NCBI GenBank assembly: GCA_945889495.1
Contig: CAMDBU010000015.1
Span: 1-60,341 of the forward strand
Length of the DNA stretch: 60,341 bases
DNA from: Syntrophobacter sp. SbD2
GTDB taxonomy: Bacteria > Desulfobacterota > Binatia > UBA9968
Direction: 5' to 3'
In this document: piece after piece, positions 31,797 through 41,249 of the stretch
How the letters are laid out: every line of letters starts with the position of its first letter
Numbering within the stretch: the stretch's first letter is position 1
Translations under genes and position numbers: made by a program
The notes under the pieces: generated by a model
The model's input: the letters and a program-made list of their open reading frames with translations, nothing else
Databases searched by the model: none
What the model was told of the DNA's origin: nothing

Positions 31797-31857
31797 AAAC
31801 CCTCCTTCTCCATCCGAACTTCGTGCCCTTCGCGCCTTCGTGGTGAGCGCCTCTTCC

Positions 31858-32859
31858 TCACTGCCCTTCGATCTTGCGCACGATGCGATCGTCGACCAAA
31901 TCTTCAGCTTTCATCTTACTATATCGCGCATCGGCTTTGCTCAAGACGCGCAGGGCGTTTTGCATCCCCTCGCGGGTCGGCGCCACCCGCCGATCGTAGA
32001 GCAGGCGCATGCGGTCGAATAGCTCGTCGGCGTTGGTATTGGGCGACATGCGCAGCCATTTCTGCGTGCTGCGCACTACCACGGCTTGATTGTTCTTGTC
32101 CTGGACAAAACCCTTGGCTTTGACAAACGCGCGCAGCGTACGCTCGACGACATCGGGAGAGTTGGCGATGAAACCGCGCCGCGCCACCAGACCGGTGCCT
32201 TGATAGGGAATGTTGAGCGTCGTCAAATCAACGAGCAAACGCGCGCCGGTCTTTTGCAGCGCGCTGTTATAGGCATAGCCCCACACCGAGCCGTCGATCA
32301 AATTCTGCGCCATCGCCTGAGCCAACACCGATTGGTCGCCGATCACGCGCATCTGAATCTTGTCGCGCTCCGGCACCAAGCCCCAATGATCCAGCGCCAT
32401 CATGGCGAACATCCAGATGCCGCCGCCGATGCTTTGCACGCCAAGCGTCTTGCCTTTAAGATCGTCGGGCTTTTGGATTTTAGGATTGACGTAGAAGTAG
32501 CCGTCAAGTTTATTGATCATGCCGGCGACCCAGACCAAGTCCAGACCGCTGGCGATGGCACCGAGCGCCGACGCGGTGGCCGATACGGTGTAAAATTCCG
32601 CCTCGTTGGCCGCCATCGCCGCCACCGCCACCGGCCCGGTGTTGACCTGAATAAGATCGGCGTCCAACCCCTGCTCGTCGAAAAATCGTTGATCCTTGGC
32701 GACGAAGAACAGTCCCATGCGCTCGCTGAAGTCGGCGAACAGGATCCGCACCTTCCTGGTCGGCGTCGCCGCCGATGGCGCGGCGACGAAGGTGAATAGC
32801 GACAGGAAGGCAATCAAGATTGCTGTCAAGCGAATCTGCCCGCGGCGTGAATGCGACAT
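31858..32859 (-). CDS. NMT1/SsuA-like substrate-binding protein
   Basis: 333-residue exported protein. Start ATG 32859 follows GGGGAGAAAG on the minus strand with six to seven bases spacing, which decides it over ATG 32874. The signal peptide covers residues 1-30 (LTAILIAFLSLFTFVAAPSA). Blocks VRILFADFSERMGLFFVAKDQRFFDEQGLDADLI and LKGKTLGVQSIGGGIWMF pair it with the paralogue at 27697. It ends 62 bp before the GrdB-like selenoprotein starts and so probably shares its transcript. It likely binds the substrate, or a precursor, of that pathway. No permease is encoded in the window. Confidence 0.85.
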   Translation of the reverse strand: MSHSRRGQIRLTAILIAFLSLFTFVAAPSAATPTRKVRILFADFSERMGLFFVAKDQRFFDEQGLDADLIQVNTGPVAVAAMAANEAEFYTVSATASALGAIASGLDLVWVAGMINKLDGYFYVNPKIQKPDDLKGKTLGVQSIGGGIWMFAMMALDHWGLVPERDKIQMRVIGDQSVLAQAMAQNLIDGSVWGYAYNSALQKTGARLLVDLTTLNIPYQGTGLVARRGFIANSPDVVERTLRAFVKAKGFVQDKNNQAVVVRSTQKWLRMSPNTNADELFDRMRLLYDRRVAPTREGMQNALRVLSKADARYSKMKAEDLVDDRIVRKIEGQ

Positions 32860-32920
32860 ATGCTTTCTCCCCATGATCGACTCCAGCCCGTTGAATAACT
32901 CCGCCGCGAACTCAATGCAA

Positions 32921-33814
32921 TCACGGTTTCAACGCTCCGATGGCGCTGAGCGTCCGGCGCACATCTTCAATCGCCTCAGTCGTCAGCGGCACCTGGGGCG
33001 GCAGCGGCGCGCCCACCGCGTAGCCTTGCAGTTCGAGTGCGCCCTTGATGCAGGCGGCGAGGTTGTACTTGGCGAACGCTTGGTTGAGCGCCCACAGCGG
33101 CCGCTGCAACTCCATGGCGCGGCTCCAGTCGCCGCGCCGGCATGCCTCATACAACTCCACGCTCTGGCGCGGCGCCACGCAAGCCGGCCCGGCCATCCAA
33201 CCGACGCCGCCGATCAACATCACCGTCGCCGGGATATGCGCCGAGGCGGCGAAGACTTTCATGCGCCCGTCGACGAGATTCAAAATCGATAACAGCCGCC
33301 CGGTGTTGTTTGACGCGTCCTTGATGTAACCAATGTTAGCAATCCGACTCAGCCGGTCGATCACCGGCAAGCTTAAATCCGAACGCTGAAAGTTGGGATT
33401 GGTATAGAGCACCACGGGCAGCGAAACGGCGTCGGCGATCGCCGCGAAATAGTTGAACACGCCGTCATCGGAGAGCGGAAAATAAGCTTCGAGGATGGCG
33501 AGAATCCCGTTAGCGCCCATGGCGGCAAACTCGCGCGCCTGCATGGTCGCATCGGCAATCGTCGTCGACGCCACGCCCGCCACCACCGGCACCCGCCCGC
33601 GCGCCGCGTCGATGACGACTTCAACAACCCGTCGCCGCTGCGCCCAGGACAAGTAAGCAAACTCCCCCGTCGACCCCAGCGGCGTCAACCCATGCACGCC
33701 GGCGTTGATTAAGTCATCGCAGAGGCGCGCGAGAACATCGGCTTTGACGTTGCCCGAAGCATCGATGGGTGAAACCAGGTAGGGAAAAACTCCGTGATAA
33801 TCCGCGTGTGCCAT
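32921..33814 (-). CDS. dihydrodipicolinate synthase / N-acetylneuraminate lyase-family aldolase
   Basis: 297-residue class I aldolase. GSTGEFAYL is the pyruvate-carboxylate motif of the family, YTNP follows the tyrosine of the proton relay, and the Schiff-base lysine is in [10 protein letters not shown] (about residue 164). The family condenses or cleaves pyruvate or similar 2-oxoacids with an aldehyde. It is not necessarily DapA, because lysine-pathway genes are not adjacent; here it stands at the upstream end of the Grd-like island and could act on an intermediate of that pathway. Start ATG 33814. Confidence 0.82.
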   Translation of the reverse strand: MAHADYHGVFPYLVSPIDASGNVKADVLARLCDDLINAGVHGLTPLGSTGEFAYLSWAQRRRVVEVVIDAARGRVPVVAGVASTTIADATMQAREFAAMGANGILAILEAYFPLSDDGVFNYFAAIADAVSLPVVLYTNPNFQRSDLSLPVIDRLSRIANIGYIKDASNNTGRLLSILNLVDGRMKVFAASAHIPATVMLIGGVGWMAGPACVAPRQSVELYEACRRGDWSRAMELQRPLWALNQAFAKYNLAACIKGALELQGYAVGAPLPPQVPLTTEAIEDVRRTLSAIGALKP

Positions 33815-33880
33815 ATTACATCACTCTTCAGTTGTCGGACCGGTACAAAGGGAAAGCGCAAGTGAAGTATAAATCTTCGT

Positions 33881-34246
33881 CTATCGGACTCGAATCCGGT
33901 GCGATTCTACCAATATCAACTTGCCGCGGTAGTCGCCTTGATCCGGATGGCGATCCATGTAGGCCAGCAATCGTTTCATCACGGCCGGAATGATCTCTGG
34001 ACGATTCCGTAATTGAATCGCGATAATGCCGTTAAAATGTGACGGTGGGTAAGTAACGATGTCAGCGAAATCGCCGTTGAGGGATAGCAAAATCGATCCT
34101 AGCCGTTGAGCGTTGGCAATGACCTCGGTGTCGTCAGAGTTCTTCGGCAGGTAATTTCTCAATACCAAGACATCATGCCCGGCATTGGCAAGTGTTTGTA
34201 TGATCTCCGTTGGAACACAATGATCGGCAAAAAGGCGTAGGCTCAT
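33881..34246 (-). CDS. DUF5615 (PIN-like) toxin
   Basis: 121-residue protein with the compact PIN-like/Mut7-C fold of DUF5615: LRLFADHCVPTEIIQTL (first acidic position), GHDVLVLRNYLPKNSDDTEVIANA (second acidic cluster) and ILLSLNGDFADIV. It overlaps the preceding DUF433 gene by one base (TGATG), the standard arrangement for this type II pair. The target is predicted to be RNA. It is separate from the Grd-like island upstream. Confidence 0.82.
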   Translation of the reverse strand: MSLRLFADHCVPTEIIQTLANAGHDVLVLRNYLPKNSDDTEVIANAQRLGSILLSLNGDFADIVTYPPSHFNGIIAIQLRNRPEIIPAVMKRLLAYMDRHPDQGDYRGKLILVESHRIRVR

Positions 34247-34470
34247 CAGCCCGCGAGCTCGTAGTCAGCCAAATCGCGGGCATAATCAAGGCAAGCGTCG
34301 ATTTGCTCAGAGGTCAAATCCGGAAACTCCGCGATTATTTGCTCCTTGGTCCGCCGGTCCGCGAGATAACCAAGTATCAAGCTAACGGGAATTCGCGTGC
34401 CTTTGATCCGGGGTTTCCCCTTCAGCACCGTAGGCGTGCTTTTGATGTGATCTTGCCATCTACATTTCAT
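34246..34470 (-). CDS. DUF433 antitoxin
   Basis: 74-residue VapB45-like antitoxin. KCRWQDHIKSTPTVLKGKPRIKGTRIPVSLIL is replaced by the short signature GKPRIKGTRIPV followed by the winged-helix part EFPDLTSEQIDACLDYARD. The start ATG 34470 is preferred over 34539 because the family starts here. It overlaps the DUF5615 toxin by one base. Confidence 0.82.
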   Translation of the reverse strand: MKCRWQDHIKSTPTVLKGKPRIKGTRIPVSLILGYLADRRTKEQIIAEFPDLTSEQIDACLDYARDLADYELAG

Positions 34471-34548
34471 GGATACACTCCACCCTGACCGATAGACAGA
34501 TCGCTCGACATGACAAAATACTGTGTCGTTTAAACCCAACTGTCAAGC

Positions 34549-35250
34549 TCAGACGCCCGACCTCTCAAAGCCCCAGCTTTCATGCCAGCGCACCTGATGG
34601 ATTTTCATCGCGCCATTCAGTCCAGCGTTACCGGCCATGCGCGCCAAGTCCTCGGCGTTCTCGGGAAAGTCACAGGTGCGAATGTGATCGATAAGTCCGG
34701 CCAGCGCCGCCGCGTCCAAGGTCTGACAGCGACTACCGAGCCAGTCGCAGTAACGGTCCAAATAAAGTTCGCGAGATTCGCCGCTGGCGCGAAAAGTATC
34801 GATGACCAACACCATGCCGCCATCGTTCAGCCTCTCGGCCGCCTGCTGGAAGAAAGCTCGCTTATCCGCTGATAATAAATGATGCAGCGCGAAGCTGGCG
34901 ACGATCAAGTCAAACTTTTCAGCTTCGCATCGCAATCCGGCGCGCAGATCAGCGCGCTGTAATCGTACGGCGCAGCCAAGACCGGCCAGATTTTCCCGTG
35001 CTTCTGCCAGGGCGATTTCCGAAAGATCGTAGCCAACATAGCGACTAACCGCGCGGCCGGCCAATGCCCGCGCCAAATGGAACGCATTGCCGCTACCAAG
35101 ATCGAGCACCGCGAACGGCTTGTGCTCGAACCGCGCCGCTAAGTACGCCGCCACGGCGCCAAAGATATCGTCGTGATGCATGTAGTTGCGCGCCAAGATT
35201 TCCGCGTAGGCCGACCACTGATCGAAGAATTCGTTCTTGGCAGCGTTCAT
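34549..35250 (-). CDS. class I SAM-dependent methyltransferase
   Basis: 233-residue methyltransferase. VLDLGSGNAFHLARAL (motif I, residues 45-60) and YVGYDLSEIALAEARENL (motif II) bind SAM; ADLRAG then DLIVASFALHHL (post II, near 110) complete the fold. The start ATG 35250 overlaps the stop of the MAPEG gene upstream by four bases (ATGA). The substrate is unknown. Coupled to the MAPEG membrane protein. Confidence 0.85.
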   Translation of the reverse strand: MNAAKNEFFDQWSAYAEILARNYMHHDDIFGAVAAYLAARFEHKPFAVLDLGSGNAFHLARALAGRAVSRYVGYDLSEIALAEARENLAGLGCAVRLQRADLRAGLRCEAEKFDLIVASFALHHLLSADKRAFFQQAAERLNDGGMVLVIDTFRASGESRELYLDRYCDWLGSRCQTLDAAALAGLIDHIRTCDFPENAEDLARMAGNAGLNGAMKIHQVRWHESWGFERSGV

Positions 35251-35789
35251 CCGGCCACCCAGGCCAACAAGCGCAGCAGCAATACGATGGCGAGCGACAC
35301 CAACAGAGCGAAATTCGGATAGGCGGTCAGTCCAAAGCCCAAACCGCGCCCCTCGGCGCCGCGCGCGTAACCGAGGGTGAAGAGAATCCGGCCGATGGCG
35401 AACAACACCGCCGCGGCGGGAATGACGCGCAGCCAGCCAAGCGGCAGCGCCACCGCGGCGATCGCATAGGCGCCCAGCGCCAACAGGCATTGCTCCAAAG
35501 TATTCTGCAAGATCGCGCGCAGAATTTGAATTCTCGCCGTCCCCACCGTGAGCCCGCTGCCGTCGATATCCTCCGGGGTGGCGAAGCGATGATTGGCGAC
35601 GCGCGCGATCGAAACCAGCAGCGCTAATAACGGCAGGATCGCCCACCGAAGAGTCCACGCCAGCCGCGCGCCGGGCTCATCGGCCGGCAACGCCGCCGGC
35701 GGAATCAGCGACGACAATCCGAGCGCCGCCAGGACGATGATCGTCGCCAAGCTCACGCTCCGGACTACGGCCATTTGTTTTGGGTTCAC
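35247..35789 (-). CDS. MAPEG-family membrane protein
   Basis: 180-residue four-helix membrane protein. Helices span about 10-30, 47-65 (LAWTLRWAILPLLALLVSIAR), 95-120 and 130-175, and the motif NTLEQCLLALGAYAIA is the MAPEG signature (RaxxNxxE-like N...E). Eukaryotic members are glutathione transferases or leukotriene synthases; bacterial ones are mostly unassigned, so no reaction is claimed. It is translationally coupled to the methyltransferase that follows. Confidence 0.8.
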   Translation of the reverse strand: MNPKQMAVVRSVSLATIIVLAALGLSSLIPPAALPADEPGARLAWTLRWAILPLLALLVSIARVANHRFATPEDIDGSGLTVGTARIQILRAILQNTLEQCLLALGAYAIAAVALPLGWLRVIPAAAVLFAIGRILFTLGYARGAEGRGLGFGLTAYPNFALLVSLAIVLLLRLLAWVAG

Positions 35790-35965
35790 GATTGATACTC
35801 CAACGTCAATTCACCGAAGCCCATCCTACGCCGCAACCGACATCGGCCGCAATATCGCCCATTCCATCAAGTGATGACATCCAGGGATTTTTTAAGTAGA
35901 GTCACCCAGTGGTAGGCGGGCCGCCGAGGCGACCGAACTGCCGGAAAGTTACTGGAGGCTCTCAC

Positions 35966-37246
35966 TTGGAAACCGCGTCGCGTGAATTTCAGATCATGGT
36001 CAAGACCATCGGGGCGATCTGCAACCTCGATTGTCATTACTGCTACTACCTAGAAAAAGAAGAGCTCTATCCCAAAGGCTCCAACTTTCGCCTCGACGAC
36101 AAGACGCTGGAAGAGTACATCAAGCAGCATATCGCGGCGACGCCGGGGGAAACCGTCAGCTTCTCCTGGCATGGCGGCGAGCCGACGCTTTTGGGCGTGG
36201 AATTTTTCCGCAAGGCGGTGGCTTTCCAGAAACAATATCTTCCCGCCACCAAGAAAATCATCAACGGCATCCAGACCAACGGCACGACCATCGACGAAGA
36301 ATGGTGCGAATTTCTCGCTAAGGAGAATTTTTACATCGGCCTCAGCATCGACGGCCCGCGCGAGCTGCACGACCACTACCGGGTCACCAAGGGACAAAAG
36401 ACCACCCACAAGCAAGTGGTCCAGGCCTTCCACATGCTGCGCAAGGCCAAGGTCCACGTCGATCTGTTGTGCGTCGTCCATGACGTCAACGTCAAACATC
36501 CGACCCAGGTCTATCGCTACTTCAAGGAGATCGGCGGCCAGTACTTGCAGTTTCTGCCGCTGGTGGAAAAGACCGGCGATCCGAAGAACCCGGTGCACAA
36601 ACGCTCGGTGCCGTCGGCCGCCTACGGGAGATTTCTAAACACCATCTTCGACGAATGGGTGCGCAACGACATCGGCAAGGTATTTATTCAGCTGTTTGAC
36701 GAGTCTGTGCGGCCGTTCTTGGGCATGGAGCACGCGCTATGCATTTACCGTGAGACCTGCGGCGACGTGCCCGTGGTCGAGCATAACGGCGATTTTTACT
36801 CCTGCGATCATTACGTCCTGCCGGAATATAAAATCGGTAACATCCACGAAACTCCCTTGGCCGAGATGGTCGACGACGCCAGGCAGCGCGACTTCGGCCA
36901 GAAAAAATGGACCAGCCTGCCCAAATACTGCCGCGACTGCGAAGTCTTGAGCATGTGCAACGGCGGCTGCCCCAAAGACCGCATCATCAAGACGCCGGAT
37001 GGCGAAGAAGGTTTGAATTATCTGTGCGCCGGGTTAAAAGGATTTTTCACCCACAGCAAACCCTACTTCCAAGAGTTCGCCAAGCTGGTCGAAGCCGGCG
37101 AGCCCATTGAAAAACTCATGAGCGTCGTGCGCGCCGCCGAAGCCAAAGCCTCAGTGCCCCAAGCCGGCCGCAACGACCCCTGCCCCTGCGGTAGCGGCAA
37201 GAAGTATAAACGCTGCTGCGCCGGCGCCGCACGCGCGGGCGCGTGA
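35966..37246 (+). CDS. anaerobic sulfatase maturase-like radical SAM/SPASM protein with SEC-C tail
   Basis: 426 residues. The start is TTG 35966 behind GGAGG (35954-35958). KTIGAICNLDCHYCYYLEKEE carries the radical SAM CxxxCxxC, SWHGGEPTLLG the GGEP SAM-binding motif, and the middle the anSME segment CRETCGDVPVVEHNGDFYSCDHY. The SPASM auxiliary clusters use CRDCEVLSMCNGGCPKDR. The C-terminal 19 residues form a SEC-C zinc motif (PCPCGSGKKYKRCC). The enzyme converts a Cys or Ser of a partner to formylglycine. No sulfatase gene lies within the window, so its target is elsewhere or is not a sulfatase. A promoter must lie in 35790-35960. Confidence 0.88.
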   Translation: METASREFQIMVKTIGAICNLDCHYCYYLEKEELYPKGSNFRLDDKTLEEYIKQHIAATPGETVSFSWHGGEPTLLGVEFFRKAVAFQKQYLPATKKIINGIQTNGTTIDEEWCEFLAKENFYIGLSIDGPRELHDHYRVTKGQKTTHKQVVQAFHMLRKAKVHVDLLCVVHDVNVKHPTQVYRYFKEIGGQYLQFLPLVEKTGDPKNPVHKRSVPSAAYGRFLNTIFDEWVRNDIGKVFIQLFDESVRPFLGMEHALCIYRETCGDVPVVEHNGDFYSCDHYVLPEYKIGNIHETPLAEMVDDARQRDFGQKKWTSLPKYCRDCEVLSMCNGGCPKDRIIKTPDGEEGLNYLCAGLKGFFTHSKPYFQEFAKLVEAGEPIEKLMSVVRAAEAKASVPQAGRNDPCPCGSGKKYKRCCAGAARAGA

Positions 37247-37254
37247 GGGAGATT

Positions 37255-37335
37255 GTGTTCGTGGTTCGTGATCGTGATCGTCTCGGAACCACAGCGGATC
37301 TCATCCTCCGAGCCACGAGCACGAGCACGAACACG
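37255..37335. repeat. STRR-like inverted pair (tcgtg units)
   Basis: TTCGTGATCGTG-type units (37255-37280) are inverted as CACGAGCACGAACACG (37312-37335). They lie between two convergently... in fact co-oriented genes, so a terminator or mRNA-stability role is possible. Confidence 0.65.
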
Positions 37336-37355
37336 TAGCGACGAAGGAGCTAGCC

Positions 37356-38246
37356 ATGACCCTGTACGACGACATGATGGAAGGCGTCATCGACGTTCAC
37401 TGCCATATCGATTTCGAGTTTTCCGCGAAGGAGCGCAAGCGCGAGCCGGAGTTTCTCTGGATCCCCAAGGCCGATGCCATGGGCATGCGCGGCGTGGTGT
37501 TGAAGTCGCACTGGTGGCCGACCGCCAACGTCGTGCCCTATATCGCCGCGACGACGCCGAGCAAAGTTGAGATTTGGTCGAGCGTGGTCTTGAACGCCAC
37601 CGCCGGCGGTCCGAGCCCATGCATCGTCGAAGCCTGCGCCGAGCTCGGCGGCAAGATGGTTTTCCTGCCGACCTGGAGCGCGCGCAACGACGTCCAACAC
37701 AAAGGCTTCAGCCACCGCATTCAAACTTATTATAAAAGCCACGCCACGCTGGAAAATCCCAACTATTATTTTCTCGATGATAAAGGAAAACTGATTCCAC
37801 GCGGCCATGAAATCATCGAAGCGTGCAAGTCTCACGACCTCACCCTCGGCATGGGGCATGTGTCCTGGCAGGAGTCCCTGGCGTTTATCGCCGCGGCGCG
37901 CGACCTGGGTTACAGCCACCGGCTAGTGATCAACCACGCCCAGGCGCATATGATCAACATGCCGGTGGACGCGCAAAAACAGGCCGCCGACTTGGGCGCG
38001 TTTGTCGAGTCGTGCTGGAATGCGTTGGCACCGGGGCGACTTGACCCGGCACAGTTGGTCGCGCAATTTCGCGCCGTCGGCCTGCACCAGATCGTCGCCA
38101 GCACCGACTACTTCCGCCCTTACAGTCCGAACCCAGGCGAGCTGTTTAGAATGTACTTAGGGATGTTGCACGAAGGTGGTCTGAGCAAAGGCGAAGTTAA
38201 TCAAGTGGCGGCGATCAATCCAGCCCGGCTCATGGGACTGGCTTAA
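37356..38246 (+). CDS. DUF6282-family metal-dependent hydrolase (amidohydrolase-like)
   Basis: 296-residue TIM-barrel protein. GVIDVHCHIDFEF carries the HxH metal pair, LKSHWWPTANV and GMGHVSWQES and INHAQAH supply further histidines, and ASTDYFRPYS the terminal aspartate. These match the amidohydrolase metal set, though without the usual lysine-carbamate marker. DUF6282 members are uncharacterised. ATG 37356 follows AAGGAG at 37344-37349. It is 110 bp after the radical SAM gene and may be expressed separately, because a repeat lies between them. Confidence 0.75.
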   Translation: MTLYDDMMEGVIDVHCHIDFEFSAKERKREPEFLWIPKADAMGMRGVVLKSHWWPTANVVPYIAATTPSKVEIWSSVVLNATAGGPSPCIVEACAELGGKMVFLPTWSARNDVQHKGFSHRIQTYYKSHATLENPNYYFLDDKGKLIPRGHEIIEACKSHDLTLGMGHVSWQESLAFIAAARDLGYSHRLVINHAQAHMINMPVDAQKQAADLGAFVESCWNALAPGRLDPAQLVAQFRAVGLHQIVASTDYFRPYSPNPGELFRMYLGMLHEGGLSKGEVNQVAAINPARLMGLA

Positions 38247-38276
38247 CGAGAAATCGCCGCGGCGCCGCCGTCCGGT

Positions 38277-39158
38277 TCATGCCGGCTTGAATAGCGCGCT
38301 TTCTTCGTTGAAGGCTTTGGCGACATCCTCGACGGCTTTGGCGATGGCTTCCTCGCCATCCAACTGCCAACGCTTTATCGCCGCCTCCGGCGGCACCGGC
38401 GCCACCGCGAAAAATCCCAATTCGGCTTTGCCGCAAACATATTCCGCCACCGCGATCAGCCCCGCCAACTCGTTATTTTCGTCCGCGCCGACATCGCTAT
38501 GATGATTGAGCGCCGCTTGGGGAATCTTGTCGTCGAGATTCCACTCCTCCAACAACCTCATGCCGATAAGCGTATGATCCATGTCGTAGGCCTCATGCTC
38601 TTTGTCGACCATCTGACCGCCGCCTTGGAGCATTTCCTGGCCGATCATGGCAAAGCCCTGGGGATCGCCGATGACAAAAATCATTTGCCCGACGTCGTGC
38701 ATCAGGCCGGCAAGGAACGCCATATCGCCGTCGCGATAACCGGCTCGTTTCGCCAATAAGCGCATGGCCAACGCCACCGCCAAGGAGTGATTCCAAAGTT
38801 TCTCCGAGGTCTTGTTGCCCTTGAGACAGAGACTATGGGTGGCATTAGCGAGGACAATGGTGTTGAGCGCGCGCAGGCCCAGGACTTTTACCGCGGCGGC
38901 GAGATTATTCGGCGGGTTGCGCAGAGCGAAGATCGGCGACCGCGACACCGCCAACACCCGGCCGGACAGCGCGGCGTCGTCGGACAGGAGACGGCACAGC
39001 TTCTCGACATTTAAGTTGGGGTCCTGAATCATTTGCAGGACCTTGCCGGCCACGATCGGCACCGCCGGCAACTTGTGGTTATCGATGACATCGCGGAAAT
39101 AATTACGAACCTTGTCGCGCGCCAAGGAGGTTGCGGAGTTTGGTAAAGTAGATTGCAT
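38277..39158 (-). CDS. HDOD-domain protein 1
   Basis: 293-residue HDOD protein. ATG 39158 sits seven bases after AGGGGG on the minus strand, choosing it over upstream ATGs. The HDOD hallmarks LPAVPIVAGKVLQMIQD, AALSGRVLAVSRSPIFAL and FLAGLMHDVGQMIF are present, with HD residues in HDVGQ and HSLAVALA but a non-catalytic layout. HDOD proteins usually act as output or adaptor domains in two-component or chemotaxis signalling. Two paralogues are at 39316 and 46355. Confidence 0.88.
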   Translation of the reverse strand: MQSTLPNSATSLARDKVRNYFRDVIDNHKLPAVPIVAGKVLQMIQDPNLNVEKLCRLLSDDAALSGRVLAVSRSPIFALRNPPNNLAAAVKVLGLRALNTIVLANATHSLCLKGNKTSEKLWNHSLAVALAMRLLAKRAGYRDGDMAFLAGLMHDVGQMIFVIGDPQGFAMIGQEMLQGGGQMVDKEHEAYDMDHTLIGMRLLEEWNLDDKIPQAALNHHSDVGADENNELAGLIAVAEYVCGKAELGFFAVAPVPPEAAIKRWQLDGEEAIAKAVEDVAKAFNEESALFKPA

Positions 39159-39315
39159 AGCCATGCCCCCTAACATGTTCAATCGGTGCCAGGGGGCAGG
39201 AGCTTAAGCCGCCCGGCGAGAATCTCTCAACCGAGGATCGCCCCGGCGCGATCGCACGGACGCGGCAATCGAATCGGCGAGCTCGGTGGGATGAATTTAG
39301 AGAGCGCCCAGGCAC

Positions 39316-40185
39316 TTAATTTTCTCGGAACAGCAGATTTTCCTGCTCGAAGGCGCGGCGCACTTCCTCGACCAGTAGATTGAGCGAACTTTCGTCCGCA
39401 CAGCCAAACGCATGGAGCTGGTCGCTGTCCGGATGGAACACCTCGCCATAAAAGCCTAACCCAGCTTTGCCGCAAAGGTAATCCGCCATGGCGACCGTCG
39501 ACGCCAGCGATCCGTTGCGACTTTCCGTGCTATCGTGATGGGCGATCACGGCTTCGTTAACTTGCTCGTCGAGATTCCAGTGGTCCAACAAGGCGAACGC
39601 CACCGAGGCGTGATCGAAGCGGTACAGCGCCAGCTCCTTGAGGTTCAGCGACTCGTCGGACTGCTCAACTTCGCTGATCAGCTGGGCGAAACCGCGCGGA
39701 TCGCCCTCGCACAGAATCATGTGGCCCATGTCGTGCAACAAGCCGGCGAGAAACGCCATTTCGGGATCGTCCATGCGACTGCGCCGAGCCAAAATGCGCG
39801 CCGCCAAAGCGGTGGCCAGGGAATGGCTCCAGAGCTTGTCGCCGATCTTGCTCTTGCGGGTCATGAAACTTTGCGCCGCGGTGGCAATGACAAGGCTGCG
39901 CACCGCTTTGTAGCCCATCACGAGCACCGCTTCGTGAACGGTGCTGGCGCGACGCCGTTGGGCGTACAGCGGCGAGCGAGCGAGCGACAGCGTGCGCGCC
40001 GCCAAAGCCGGATCGTCGGAAATAAATCGCGCCAGATCGCGGGCATTGAAATCCGGGTCTTTCAAAAGGCTCATCACCTTGGTGACGACACCGGGTGCCG
40101 ACGGCAGTTTATGGCGTTCCTTAACCTGATCGATATGCTTACGCAGGCTCGCCGGGCTGTGGCGATCGAGTGAATCGGTTTCCAT
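39316..40185 (-). CDS. HDOD-domain protein 2
   Basis: 289-residue paralogue of the protein at 38277. KLPSAPGVVTKVMSLLKDPD, ALAARTLSLARSPLYAQ and FLAGLLHDMGHMILCEGD mark the HDOD fold. It starts at ATG 40185. A gap of about 155 bp separates it from the neighbouring paralogue, with no clear coupling. It is probably a signalling adaptor acting with the multi-PAS kinase encoded nearby. Confidence 0.85.
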   Translation of the reverse strand: METDSLDRHSPASLRKHIDQVKERHKLPSAPGVVTKVMSLLKDPDFNARDLARFISDDPALAARTLSLARSPLYAQRRRASTVHEAVLVMGYKAVRSLVIATAAQSFMTRKSKIGDKLWSHSLATALAARILARRSRMDDPEMAFLAGLLHDMGHMILCEGDPRGFAQLISEVEQSDESLNLKELALYRFDHASVAFALLDHWNLDEQVNEAVIAHHDSTESRNGSLASTVAMADYLCGKAGLGFYGEVFHPDSDQLHAFGCADESSLNLLVEEVRRAFEQENLLFREN

Positions 40186-40271
40186 AGGGTTCCCTACCCG
40201 TAATCATCGGCCCCACCGTGACAATCCTTTAACGCCTTCGGTCACAATCCGATGGGCGATACCGCCTCCCG

Positions 40272-41015
40272 CTACACGATGCGCCGGCCGCGATAGACCG
40301 TGACCGCCGAACCTTCGGCGACAAACGCCGACGATGGCGCCGCGCGCAACACCTCGGCGAACTCCGCGCCGTAAAGCGCCGTCACATCGCACTCCAAGCG
40401 CGCGCTTCGAGCTTGCCAGATGCGCCACGTCGGATGATCGACGCGGTACTCCACGGTGCCGCCGCCCCGTTGAGCGGAATAACCCCAGTAATGCTCGGCG
40501 ATGAATTCCTCTGCCGACCCGGCGACGAAATTATTCGGCGCGCCGGCGGTGACCACTTCGAGAAACTGCGCGCGCTTGTGCAAGGTCCAAAAATATTTCA
40601 CCGATTCGAGGTTGGTCGGATCGCCCGGCGAGCGCAGCAGCGCATTACCGGTCGGCAAGGCGACGTAGTTCTCGTTGTAAAGCCAGCGCGCCACCCAGGC
40701 GATCGCCGGCCGCGGGACAATTTCTTTGATAAACACCACGCCGCGGCGCCAACCATCCTCGGCCTTGCGGCGCACGTAGAAACGTAAATTGATCTCTTCG
40801 AAGTTTTGATGAAAAGGGATCGCCAATCCCATCACCCGGGTTTTTTCGAAGCGAAAACCGACCATGCTGACGAAGGTCTTGTCGGTGAAGCTATCGACCT
40901 CGGTGCCACGAGGCACCCACGGCCGTAAAATTTCGCTGTCGATCTCATAGTTGAGTAACGCCAGATGGCGCCACTCGGCGGTGAGGACCGGCTTACCGAA
41001 CGGCGACGTAATCAT
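40272..41015 (-). CDS. DUF2071 (YqjF-like) protein
   Basis: 247-residue protein of the DUF2071/acetoacetate decarboxylase-like group: PVLTAEWRHLALLNYEIDSEILRPWVPRGTEVD at the start, VSMVGFRFEKTRVMGLAIPFHQNFEEINLRFYVRR in the middle and VEYRVDHPTW later. No activity is known for the family. Start ATG 41015. It is divergent from the histidine kinase gene at 41250 across a 234-bp gap that probably holds promoters for both. Confidence 0.82.
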   Translation of the reverse strand: MITSPFGKPVLTAEWRHLALLNYEIDSEILRPWVPRGTEVDSFTDKTFVSMVGFRFEKTRVMGLAIPFHQNFEEINLRFYVRRKAEDGWRRGVVFIKEIVPRPAIAWVARWLYNENYVALPTGNALLRSPGDPTNLESVKYFWTLHKRAQFLEVVTAGAPNNFVAGSAEEFIAEHYWGYSAQRGGGTVEYRVDHPTWRIWQARSARLECDVTALYGAEFAEVLRAAPSSAFVAEGSAVTVYRGRRIV

Positions 41016-41249
41016 GATTTTAAAATATAAGAACTTGAGCGCTGCCGCCAGTGGCGCCGAACCACGCGTAACGCCATAGGGGTTTCTGCGTATTTATTAC
41101 CGCGCAACCTGCGCGCAAACCAATTGGACAAAACTTGCGGCGACATATCGGCGCGTTGCCGGTACTAAGCGAATCCGTAGGCACTCTCACACCATGATTA
41201 TTGACACGCAAATCGAGGACCGCATCTCCAGTACTATGCCGACAACGGG

